Assembly (NCBI GenBank): GCA_051294375.1
Contig: CM119270.1
Span: 2,356,388 to 2,420,387, forward strand
Source of the DNA: Paraspadella gotoi
Lineage: Eukaryota; Chaetognatha
DNA length: 64,000 nucleotides
Direction: 5' to 3'
This document shows, one piece after another, positions 1 to 11,322 of this stretch; the stretch's first letter is position 1, and each line of letters starts with the position of its first letter. Both the position numbers and the translations under genes were made by a program. Under the pieces are notes generated by a model. That model was not told where the DNA came from and did no database searches. It worked only from the letters and a program-made list of their open reading frames with translations.

Positions 1-1555
1 TCTCATTTCTTCCTTGTTCTTTTTTTTTTTTCTTAATCATTCTCGTTTTTCCTCTTCTTCTCATATAATTTTTTTTTCCACTTGTTCTCCCTCTCCCTGC
101 CCCTTTTTTTACCCATACTCTGGGCTTCTTCTTATCTTTTTCTCCTCTCAATAATTTTCAAATCTTTCGAAATAGTATTGTAAGAAAAAAAATTAGCGGT
201 AGTGCAGATTTAACAGAAGATGGTTGCCTAGCAGAATTTAAAAAATTGACCAGATTTTTTGTTGGAAATTTTTTCCGCAAAAAATTAAGCTTCCCTTACA
301 TTAAAACTTGAACATCTAGTGTGTTTTCATCTGATGAACTATAAAAATTAGTTAAAAAACGAGTTTTAGTTTTAAAAAAATGCACCTCAACAAAATTAAG
401 AGTCGGCTTAAAATTTTTTTTACAGCCAAAGTATTGAATTATTTTGCCAATAATTTTTAGGGGTTGGAAGCCTCAGTTAATAGAATATTTTGCTTAGAAT
501 GTAAGTAAATCAAACTATTTTTGTTTAAACAAATTGGTAATTAAAACTAAAAACTGAGTTTTGACTAGTCAATTTTAAAATTAATTCAAGGCAAAACAAT
601 AGATTTTCAATTGGAATATGAACTGACTCAGAGGTAGGGAGATAAAAAGGACCCAAAACCGAAATAAAAAATTTTTTCTTAAACCATCTTGTCATGCAAA
701 TCTCAAGACAAAAGTCAAAATGGACAAAAATGGACATATAATTTTTTATTAAAGTAGAAAAAATGATATTGATTCTTGATTAGAAAATGCTGCAGATGAT
801 TTCAATTAATCCTTAGTCTAGCCCACTTTGTCTTCGGGTTCTAATTTAATTAATTTTTTAGGAAATATTCTAGCAAAATATTGCAAAAAGTGTTTTTTTT
901 TACTGAATTCCTCGATAGAAATCACTGCCTCTTCTTCTCTCTCCAAAGTCAATGTAAGAAATAAAGTTGTGATTAATTTAATTGCTGATGAAGACTCATA
1001 ATCATAGAGTTCGAAACTTGTCAATCTCACGAATTAAAAAAAAACTATGTTAACTAGGGATAAGCATCGTTCTAAACTATGGAGTATTTTTAAAATAAAT
1101 TTAGGTATTTGGTACCGATCGATAGGAAATTTAAAATACTATATGCGCTTCAAACCGATCAACTTTCGCTTAAAATCAAACTCGTTTTGATCCAATAAGG
1201 ATTTGAACTATGCGTAGTATTAAGCTTTAAACCGATAAAAGCGATTATGCGCGAACCGGGCCTCATAAAAGAAAATTGAATAAGCAAAGCCCGGAAAAAA
1301 AGGAATTTTTACAAAATTAATCACAAAAATAACATTATTATAACAGAATATGATAGCAATAAAACTATAATTAAAAGATAATGATTGATTATGATAAATT
1401 GATGCAATGAGTAAAATTAATTAAACTAATGACGATGACGATGGTTTAATAATATCCCAAATTTATCATATCTGAATCTTGCTTATTTTATTATAAACAA
1501 GTTTGTTATATCTGCCTACGATAATTTAGCAGTAATCAGCTAAAAAGTATGCTAG
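1..1555. other. AT-rich stretch without a recognised gene
   Basis: Opens with a polypyrimidine tract (1-150), then AT-rich DNA. No spliced or long coding signal was seen. The only structured element is the hammerhead-like motif at 984-1022. Confidence 0.5.
984..1022 (+). ncRNA. Hammerhead-ribozyme-like motif (weak stem I)
   Basis: CTGATGA at 985-991 is followed by AGACTC, a loop, GAGTTC, then GAAAC and TTGTC. Catalytic core boxes, stem II and a GUC cleavage triplet are all present. The flanks do not pair well as stem I, so activity is doubtful; it may be a degraded copy. Confidence 0.5.
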
Positions 1556-1559
1556 TTAG

Positions 1560-1885
1560 AAAAAAGTATGCAAGTTGGTAAAAAGTATGCAAGTTGGAAA
1601 AAAATATGCATACTTTGAAAAGAGGGTGCATACTTTAAAAAAGTATGCATACTTTAAAAATGTATGCATACTTGAAAAAAGGATGCATAGTTAGAAAAAA
1701 TAGTATGAAAGTTGCAAAAAAGTATGCAAGTTGGAAAAAAGTATGCATACTTGAAAAAGTATGCATACTTGAAACAAGTATACATACTTTGAAAAAATAG
1801 TATGCAAGTTGGAAAAAAAGTATGCATACTTTGAAAAAAGTATGCATACTTTAAAAAAAGTATATATACTTTTTTTAAACTTGCA
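1560..1885. repeat. ATGCAAGTTGGAAAAAAGT-type minisatellite
   Basis: About 18-bp units alternate between GTATGCAAGTTGG and GTATGCATACTT with A-runs, up to the gap at 1886. The same unit recurs at 2430-2640 (both orientations) and 39820-40240, so it belongs to a dispersed element. Confidence 0.7.
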
Positions 1886-1895
1886 NNNNNNNNNN

Positions 1896-3510
1896 AATTC
1901 TTTTTTTCGATCGAAGTCCTCATTAGATAACCTCTATAATCAGTTTTAAATACGGCCCGGATTGCGCTTAAAAACGGCTTTACCGTGCGATAAACGGACT
2001 TCATTCGAATTTGCATGAAATTTTATATAAATAGATAATTTAAATACCATTTTTGGGCATGATAAAATGCGAATTTAGATCGCGCTCTACCTCCGTTGGC
2101 TTCCCAAGACGCCACACTTTCAAAATCTGCCCATATTGATATAATTTGTTGGGGCCTTGACTATGCAGTTTTAAATAGAAATGAAATATAAAGGAATCTT
2201 AATCGGAGCTTCAATTCGAACGATGCGCATCTCTATGTTAACTTATCAAAAAATTTTGTTTCTGCTTCTCTAATCTCAAACAAAAACCAACAAACGAAAG
2301 GATTTACATGTCTAAAAAAAATTATTAGATAGTAAGTTGATTGATGTAATAGTAATTGATTGATGCAATAGTAATTGATTGATTATTGATGTAATAGTAA
2401 TTGATTATTGATGCAATAGTAATTGATTATTGAACTTGAAACAAGTATACATACTTTTGAAAAAATAGTATGCAAGTTGGAAAAAAGTATGCATACTTTG
2501 AAAAAAGTATGCATACTTTAAAAAAAGTATATATACTTTTTTTAAACTTGCATACTATTTTTTCAACTTGTATACTACTTTTTTCAACTTGCATATTACT
2601 TTTTTTCAACTTGCATACTATTTTTTCCACTTGCTCTTCCTTGTCCAATAAGCCCTGGAAAGCTTAATATTATTAAAATTTAACTATAAATCCAACAAAA
2701 ACAGACCGCATACTGTTTCATTTTCCCATAGACCTCTAGAACATATTACTCTCCAAAATGCCATGTATATTTATTTGTAACTATGATAACTATAATTAAT
2801 GATAATGATTGTATGATTATGAAAAATTTAACCCTGGTTCAAGGAATATCCACTAAAAACAGTTCGCCAACCGTTGGGAACCGTTGCAAAATGTGAAAAT
2901 ACGGTAAGCCAAGTTTAAATTTCGTTTTTATCTGGCCCGGATCGCGCAGATCAATTCTTTTTTTCGATCGAAGTCCTCATTAGATAACCTCTATAATCAG
3001 TTTTAAATACGGCCCGGATTGCGCTTAAAAACGGCTTTACCGTCGCATAAACGGACTTCATTCGAATTTTCATGAAATTTTATATAAATAGATAATTTAA
3101 ATACCATTTTTGGGCATGATAAATGCGAATTTAATCGCGCTCTACCTCCGTTGGCTTCCCAAGACGCCACACTTTCAAAATCTGCCCATATTGATATAAT
3201 TTGTTGGGGCCTTGACTATGCAGTTTAAATAGAAATGAAATATAAAGGAATCTTAATCGGAGCTTCAATTCGAACGATGCGCATCTCTATGTTAACTTAT
3301 CAAAAAATTTTTGTTCTGCTTCTCTAATCTCAAACAAAACAACAAACGAAAGGATTTACAATGTCTAAAAAAATTATTAGATAGTAATTGATTGATGTAA
3401 TAGTAATTGATTGATGCAATAGTAATTGATTGATTATTGATGTAATAGTAATGATATTATGCAATAGTAATTGATTATTGATGCCATGATAACCAATTAT
3501 TGATGCGAGT
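1896..3510. repeat. Direct duplication of about 550 bp
   Basis: The block starting AATTCTTTTTTTCGATCG at 1896 recurs at 2953 with small indels, through the TTGATTGATGTAATAG repeats to the gap at 3511. It is a real duplication or an assembly artefact; gaps sit beside both copies. Confidence 0.75.
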
Positions 3511-3962
3511 NNNNNNNNNNNNNNNNNNNNNNNNNGATAGTCATTCACTGATGCGATGATAGTCATTCATTGACGAGATGATAGTCATTCATCATAAATA
3601 AAACCAAAAAATGCGTGTATGAGAGAGAGAGAGAGAGAGAGACTGATAGTGTACAAACACTTGCGGGTTCGTGCGACCTCGAAATCACGATATTTCAAAA
3701 GTAAAGCTTGTCTAAAGTCAAGGAAGAGATACCATAGCGGGTTTATGATAGAACCATTTTTCAATTTGTCTTACTTGATTGAAGGTTCTAACTTGATTGG
3801 AGATTCTAACGTGTAACTTCATCCATTTGTCCGAAATAAAAAAAAAATTTAAAAAAAATTTAAAAAAAAAAAGGGAAAAAAATTGAGGTACAGAGAACCG
3901 AGACTGTAAGCAACTTTTCTATCTAAGTTTGTTGTCGGATCTGCTTATCAGCAGATCCCGAC

Positions 3963-5117
3963 TAGAGTTCTGATAACCGTTAATTTTTTAGGAAATTCGC
4001 TTAACCGTTAAAACTAACATTTTTAACGGTTAACCGTTAAGATCGGTTAATTTTATAATTTAACTTTAAATTTAAAATATTAAGATTTAAAACAAACTAA
4101 AGTATTTAATGGTATTTTCGCTTTAACTCTGGCTCCTGAATGTGCTGAAGAAGACTCGAAACAGAGTCGAAACATGTCTGTTTTTTATGTCAAATAAAAT
4201 TATGTTGTAACAAAACAAATATTTTTGCTAATCTCATAATAATACCATCGAATACTAATTCTAGTATATTTTGTTTTCTCTTCTTCCTTTTGCTTTCTAT
4301 TTTTCTTTCACTACTTCTCTTCCTCATTTTTGTAGTTGTTAGTTTCTTGAACGCTTGTTTTCTGTTGTTAGTCTTTCATAAACCATGACCAATGGTCATT
4401 GACCATTAATATAAATATGAATTTTAATTTATTGATAGACTGGTTGATTTATCGATTGATCAAAATATTTATTGATTAATAAATATATTTTTCAGTTAAT
4501 TAAAAAGTAGTTTTAGTTTTTAGTTAGCCTTAATGTCTTTTTTAAGATTCGTTCCTTCTATTATCAATTTTTAAATTTTTTATAATAATTTTTTTTTGGT
4601 TTTTTATTAATATTTTTCATTCATTCGGTTTTATTTCATTTGCTTCTTTGTTCATTTTAAAGAGGGGAAAAAAGTAAAATAAGAAGGATTATTTATTTTT
4701 AACTAAATTGAATATATATTATTGCATGGAAGGGAGAAAAAGAGAGAAAAAAGGAGAGAAAAAAAAGGGGGGAAGAAAAAGGGGAAAGTGAGAAAGAAAA
4801 AGAAAGAAACAGGAGGAGATAAATAAAGGGGAAGAAAGAATAAGAGGGATATTAGGATAGAAAAAAAACAAGAAAATAACAAAGGAAAAAAGCAGGGAAA
4901 AAGTGGAGAAGAGAGAGAGGGATAAAAATATGGTGAGAAGGGGAGAGGAGAATAAGAGAGAACAGGAAAAAAATATATTTTTTTTAATTTAAAGATTTCA
5001 TACCAAAAAATGGAAAAAATCACATTTGAAAATTAACCGAATTAAAATAAATATATTAACGGTTAAGTTAAAATTATTTTTAACCGTTAATAACCGTTAA
5101 CGGTTATCGGAACACTA
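3963..5117. mobile_element. hAT-like non-autonomous element with 8-bp TSD
   Basis: The ends are TAGAGTTCTGATAACCGTT and, on the other strand, TAGTGTTCCGATAACCGTT. ATCCCGAC is duplicated at 3955-3962 and 5118-5125. An 8-bp duplication and TAG-starting ends fit the hAT superfamily. There is no transposase ORF. The inside is AT-rich with a purine tract (4725-4970) and a hammerhead-like motif. Confidence 0.8.
4142..4182 (+). ncRNA. Hammerhead-ribozyme-like motif
   Basis: CTGAAGA (fits CUGANGA) is followed by AGACTC, a six-base loop, GAGTC, GAAA and CATGTC. Stem II has five pairs. Stem I would be only wobble pairs, so this copy may be inactive. It lies inside the hAT-like element. Confidence 0.5.
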
Positions 5118-5767
5118 ATCCCGACTATATAATTCACTTTGTCGGTCCGTCGGTCCGCCCCCTCAATATTGTTGGGCACACACTTATATCATGTCAGAAC
5201 ATCAAATTATCTGTCTGTCCCTCCGTCCCCCATAGCAAAAAACTCCAATTACTAGTGATTGGATGGATGGATTGGAATGAGATTTTGTGTGTGGTTAGGA
5301 AAGTGTTTGATTGAGCTTGATATAAAGTTTCGATGGAATCGTACGAGTGAAAATGAGTTTAAATGTAAAAAACATAAGTTTTATTTACTTAAATTTTTTA
5401 AATAATTTTAACCTATAATTAATCATAATTGGATGGATAAATTGATATGAAATTTTGTGTGGTTAGGAAAGTGTATGATGAAGCTGAATATCAAGTTTCG
5501 AAGGAATCATGCAAGTGGAAATGAGTTTCAATGGAAAAAACATGTGTCACATTTACTTGAATCTTTTTACTAATTTTAACCCATAATTACTCGAAATAAT
5601 AATAATTGGATGGATAGATTGAGATAAAAATATGTGTGTGGCTAGGAAAGTGTGATACTGTGATTGAGCAGGATATAAAATGTCGATGGAATTTGGGAGT
5701 GGAAATGAGTTTGCTTGGCAAAAACCAGTCAAGTTTACTTGAATTTTTATTTTTTATGCTTACTCAC

Positions 5768-6363
5768 GAATATGTAGATATGGCGAAAAGTAATGCACTT
5801 TGACGCCAGATCCTAAGGACGCGTTTCGACGAGCAACTGGAGGTGTTAGAGGCGCTGCCGAAGGTCGCAGTGAAGCGGGAGACTCTGGGGGACGTTGACC
5901 GGAAGTTACGCCAAATTTGGCGCGTGTGGCGTAAAGGAATCGGGAGGCGAAGCTTCGACCGAGTTTAAAAAGGGAGTAGTCTCCAGAGTTGATTATAAAA
6001 GTTTCAGTAACCAACTTATTTGGTTATTAGCATAAAAGAAAGAACCTTAATAAAATAATCAAAGCATAAAGATATTCCATCTGCTTTTGCCATCAAGCAA
6101 TTAGAATATCTATATGAAATAATAATAATGCAATTAATTATTCGATTAATCATAACAATCAATAATAATGAAAATAGTGAAACAATTGTTGAGACTACTC
6201 ATAGGTAAAACATTGCTGAGTAGTTCTGGCAAGTTCTTTAGTTTGTAAATAAGATTTAGAGGCTAGATGGAATGGATATCAACTAGAAGAATCAGCTGAT
6301 AAATCGAATTGAATCGGGTTGCTCATTTGTTTATGAAAACAAAAGATAAAAGAATTCAAATCC
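5768..6363. mobile_element. Putative insertion of about 600 bp
   Basis: Absent from the duplicate, where ATTCACAAATATT is continuous at the matching site. CAC flanks both sides. The left part (5780-5950) is GC-richer than its surroundings. No coding signal or clear inverted ends were recognised. Confidence 0.45.
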
Positions 6364-7649
6364 CACAAATATTTTAATTAATTAGTTAATTAATAAATTA
6401 ATTAAAGTGAAAAATGATGTAATTTGAAAAAATGATGCAAGTTAAAAAAATGATGCAAGTTAAAAAATTAATTATTAACCTATATATTTCGTCAAAACAC
6501 AAATTCTCAACTTTTCCCCAAGGCTCTTTTGTTCTTTTTTGCGGACACAGAAAAGGCCTCTGTTCTAGCGATCACAGCGACATATTTAGTTGTAGAAAAT
6601 GTTTATCATTTTCTATGCCTCGAGGGTCGCGCGTTTTATTCATCGGCCATAGGTTGAACTGGCTTTATCATGGAGCAAGGTTTTCTAAATCTTGAATGTC
6701 GTAAATGTCGAATAAATGACGAATAAATCTCGAATAAATTGTGCATAAGTTTATTTGTTGTAGAAGTAAATAAATAGCGAAATTAATGTCGTACAATAAA
6801 TTGGTGTAGAAAATCCTTAGATTCCGTAAAAACTATGGTTCCATACAGCCGATCTTTTCCAGAGAAACGATTTTGATTGAATGACAAGTGACGATGTTTT
6901 CGGCCGAAAGAAAGCCACAAGAAAGCGACAAGAAAGCAACAAGAACGGTGAAAAGACTGGTCTGAAAAGGTCAACTTAATGACCAGGGAAAAATGACCGG
7001 ACGCGAGGTCACAAAATCTTTCATTAGTTACTATTACGTACTAAGGACCTTAGTAAGGTTTATACCAAGGTTCAGTATTTCGAGGCTGATTCTGATTGGT
7101 TCCCATGATTTCGATGGATTCTAATCGAATTCTGTCCACGTGGAATCTTCAAGTCTTTTAGCTTTTAACTGCGTTTTTTATTGCTTTCTCTAGCAATTAA
7201 AACCTTGAGATATCTCGGACTTCACTTATTTTTAGTAAGATTTGTGATCGCTGGATTGGTGGACTTATCTGAGAGAAGCAACTCTTTATTTGCATTACAT
7301 TGACTTCAGAAACAAGTAAGAAAATACACTTTAAACTTATATATATATTTGCTGAGTTTTGTATTAAATATTTTCTTCCTTTGACCCAGGGCTTCTAACA
7401 CAACAACATTCAAGCACTTGCTTTCGTCAAGCCCTGGGCTTCGCAGATCGTGGTTCCTCGGCCTTAGCCGACGTCATTTTGCCGAGACTTTGACGTCATC
7501 ATCTCTAGGGCGTTTTCAGCGGCGCCATCGTCTCTTCTGCGCCATTTATTGTCGAATTCCTTTTGTCTTGAATGCGTAGAATAAGCTCAGACTGTTAGAA
7601 CTCTAGGACAGCCACTTCTCAGAACTAAGTTCGAAACAATGCGAGTTAA

Positions 7650-9180
7650 AACAAGTTTGAGCAAACAATATCGGATCTGCCTACGATAAATAAGCGGTAA
7701 TCAGATAATCAGATGATAAATCACGATAATTCTTTCAATTTGTGATCCTAACTGATCATAACATACCAAACCAACTTGCATAATTTTTTAACTCGCATCA
7801 TCTTTTCAATTTGTATCCTTTTTTCAACTTCCATCATTTTTTTCAAATTGCATCATTTTTAATTTAATTAATTAATTAATTAATGTTTTAATTAATGTTT
7901 TAATTAATTAAATAATTAAAACATTAATTAAAACCCTTTTATAAAATTTTTTGATGAAAATACAAAACATTGATTTTTAAAAATCACCATTTAATAGAAA
8001 ATGCACTTATTCATCAAGTAAGGTGTCCAACATGTACAGTTTTTTTCGCTTTAATGATTAAAACTGGTTTAGTTTAAGTATACTTAATGCCCTTTGAGAT
8101 ATTGAAGAAATGCCATAATTTTTCAGTTTTTAAGCATTTTTTGAAAAGTTGGCAGCATTTCCCATAATTTAAAAAAAAAAAGAAATATTGTAAAACATCC
8201 GCGCATGTATGAAGCTCGTTTTGAGCCCTACTACTAAGCTGGATCACAAACTTCCAATTTTCTGGCAAGGTCTATTGTCCATGTGGTAGCGTAAAGACAA
8301 TACTTCGCGAAAATATTGAGAAAAGTCGACGCAATCATAAAAAGAAGCGAAAGAAAAAGAAGAAACAATTGGCATATTTGACATAATGCAAATTCTGTCT
8401 TCATCATTCAAATCGAAGCGAGCTGAATATTTTGTTCTTGAAATCAATGAAGGAGCGACTCTTCTCTTTGACTACGTAGTGTCACCTCGTATCTTATTTT
8501 CCATCAATTTGCCGGAGGAGATTAGGACATTGAGGTCTTTACCAGATCATATTTATGACAGCCAAAGAAACACACTTATCATTTTTTTTTGTGGAATTAG
8601 AAACAATAGAAAATGGGGAAATAAAATGAACTTTTTCGAGGTCGCCCCATTTCGGTTGCTTTATTTATTATAACGCAATCCCTAATTTTTAACCCTAACT
8701 CCTGACCCTTAACTAATCCTTAACCTACAAAAATCAGAAAATTTTTGGTTTTAGCTGACTGCATATGTATGCACATTAACAGTCTTACTAACTACCTAAC
8801 TACCAGATATGAACGCAATATTACCCGACATATGAGCATTTAAAACTTACGTCGGATAGACCATCCAACTAACCAACCAACCGAATGACCAAAAAGTGAC
8901 TTATAGGGTTTTACCGCAAATATTTGCGGCGCAACTAAAAACTTAATCCCTAATTTAATCCTTAATTCTTACATCTACCCTAATATTTTAACCTAAAAAT
9001 TAATTCAATTATAAATTTGAGGGGAAATGGGGTGTTCTGGGAAAATAAGGTCGATCTTGAATTAACATTTTATTTCAAGAATAATATTACTCATAATATT
9101 ACTCATCATGACTTATCATCTGGTTACCTGCTTACTGCTAAATTATCATAGGCAGATCCGACATTGTTTGTTCAAACTTG
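7650..9180. repeat. Element bounded by inverted CGGATCTGCCTA ends
   Basis: The left end AACAAGTTTGAGCAAACAAT plus ATCGGATCTGCCTACGATA is the inverse of the right end near 9140-9180 (TAGGCAGATCCGAC, then TTGTTTG). The inside holds ATGCAAGTT-like units and AT-rich DNA. The same end sequence occurs at 18390, 31725 and 40285. Confidence 0.5.
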
Positions 9181-9368
9181 TTTTATGATTACACAATTGA
9201 AGCATGAATTGCAAGATTAAAAAGCCAAAAATACCTATAGAGAAGGGCAGTTATGATAGATCATAAGAGCCCTTCTCAATTGTCTGTCCCGATTCTTGAA
9301 CCCGTTTGATATTTCTGGTTTAAGCCCTCATCACTGTCGGTGTTGATAGCACCGCAAAAGTGGGACTG

Positions 9369-9400
<32 letters not shown>

Positions 9401-9718
9401 CTGCTTCGGATGCGCTGGGTGATGAGAATAAGTGAAAAGAATCCCCTAAGGACCCATGAAGCAGCAAACAAGACAAAGCGAGGAAAGAAAAGGGCAAAGA
9501 AGAGAGAATGGAGGAAAGGATGAAAGGAAAAAGGAAAAGAGCAAAAAAAAGAAAGAAAAAAGAAAAAAAATTAAGAAAAAAAGAAAAAGTAAGAAAATTG
9601 AGATTAAGGAGGAGAGAGAGAGAGAGAGAGAGATTCTTGAAAAAAATAAAACAACGTAAGAAAAATTTGCAATAGATGTGTTTGCAACAAGAGATGTTTT
9701 AGAAACAAATTAGATGAA
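8291..9718. other. No supported gene
   Basis: Short ORFs here lack homologues, splice partners or codon signals. Contains (GA)n at 9373-9401 and 9618-9634 and a purine-rich tract around 9450-9660. Confidence 0.5.
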
Positions 9719-9726
9719 TTGGAGAA

Positions 9727-10599
9727 TAAGGCGTATTGGAATTTACATACGAAAATTCTTAAAGTCAATTATGAACAACATACCATCAGTGAATATTAAT
9801 TTGTAAAAAAACTTAATTTATGTTTTTTTAATTTTCGCAGTAGGCTATATTTATATATAGTACTATCCTTATAAAATCGAAAAATTTAAAAATAAGCTTT
9901 TCTTGATTTTAATTGCAGATTTGAATTCCTCGTCAAAAGTTGATAAAAGAAAATATTAATCATTTTTAAAAATTCTTTCATTAAGTGGGTTAAAAATTAA
10001 AAAAACTATATTTAATATATAAAAAGTTAATTTTCAGATTAAAATACAGCTTTTACTAATTTTTGACCCACTTAATGAAGGAATTTTTCAAAAAGAGTTA
10101 TATTTCTTTTTATCAACTTTTTATGACGAATCCAAATCTGCAAAAAAATCTTAGAAAAAACTGTTTTGAAATTTTAACATTTATTGGTTTAGTACTAGTA
10201 TAAATATGGCCTACTGCATAAATTGTAAAATTTATTATAAATTGTTTTATTACATAAATGTTCATTAGTAAAATATTGTTCGTTCCTGACTTTTAGAATT
10301 TTAATTAAAGTTAAATTTAGAAATTTGACTACTGTGGCAGCAAGACTTAAAGCTGCCTCACTGCTGTCCGTCCGCAGCCTCGTCTCAATGGCTGAGCAGG
10401 CTAAATCATCTCATTTCATCCGTGCGTCCCGGGTTCAATCCCTGGGTATCCCGGTTCTGGCCTAAATGTGACGGTGACGGTATAAACATGCCAGTGACAG
10501 GAGGCGGTCACTGAGGGTCCGCAGCCCCTACGCCAGTTGGTGAGATACCCCGCGCCCCGGGTATCACAGGCTATCCTCCCGTTGCCATACTACGCCCTT
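9727..10599. mobile_element. hAT-like MITE carrying a nested SINE
   Basis: The ends are TAAGGCGTA and its near inverse TACGCCCTT, with an 8-bp target duplication TTGGAGAA at 9719-9726 and 10600-10607. The body is the reverse complement of 17472-18083. A SINE (10331-10589) sits a few bases inside the right end. Confidence 0.78.
10331..10589 (+). mobile_element. tRNA-like SINE, family 1
   Basis: About 255 bp, starting CTGTGGCAGCAAGACTTAAA and ending GTTGCCATA, with a pol III B-box-like GGGTTCAATCC. A nearly identical copy lies at 59581-59828, and a diverged relative sharing the 3' half at 55830-56066. Confidence 0.75.
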
Positions 10600-10734
10600 T
10601 TGGAGAATTCATATTTAAAACTCGGCTGTTATTTCGGTTTTAACCACATTATTTTCGTTGTCAATGTCACCATTTTCCAATGTGTTCTTATTGTGATAAT
10701 TTTTATCGTTTTTTCGTCATAGAATTTTCGTCAA

Positions 10735-10925
10735 AGACGTCGCCAACGACATCGACCACGTCGTCGTTATCGTCGACATCATCATTGACGTCATCGTCGT
10801 CCTCTTCATCATCATCGTCGTCGTCGTCAACGTCGTCCTTGTCATCGTCGTCGAAGTCGTCGTCAACGTCGTCCTTGTCATCGTCGTCGAAGTCGTCGTC
10901 GTCGTCATCGTCGTCCCCAACTTCG
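10735..10925. repeat. (GTC)n-type trinucleotide array
   Basis: Imperfect GTC/ATC repeats, which make apparent poly-Ser or poly-Asp ORFs on either strand. Not treated as coding. Confidence 0.85.
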
Positions 10926-11322
10926 GACATAATCGAATTCTCGAAGTTCTCGAAGTTCAAAGGCTTTTCCTCCACGGGGCATCGGGGAATGGGGGGGGCG
11001 GAGGGGGGCAGAGATGAAGAGGGTTGAGAGAGAAGTTTGGAGGAGGGTAAGGATTGATGATGACGATGATGACGATGATGACAACGATGATGATGATAGA
11101 ATCAGTGTTAAAGGAGGGAATGAGGCGTTGCTATGGTGATTTCTGTTGTGAATTAGATGGAATCGAGATTATTTTTTTTAAATCGAGTGGGAGTGGAACG
11201 TCATCTCTCTTTCTCTTTCTCTTTCTCTCTCTCTCTCTCTTTCTCTCTCTCTCACTCTCTTTTTCTCTCTTTCGCTTTACTCAGAATATCCAACCCTTAT
11301 TACCTCCTTCTCTCCAAAAATA

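Noticed and set aside
8386-8673. 95-codon plus-strand ORF
   Set aside because: It overlaps the edge of a duplicated AT-rich repeat, is not preserved in the duplicate, and shows no domain or splice context.
9297-9345. GTGATGAGGGCTT...AGAAA on the minus strand as another hammerhead
   Set aside because: The first core base is wrong, stem II does not close, and no cleavage triplet is in place.
10680-11027. Ser/Asp/Thr-rich ORFs on both strands
   Set aside because: Products of a (GTC)n array; open in several frames at once because of low complexity.
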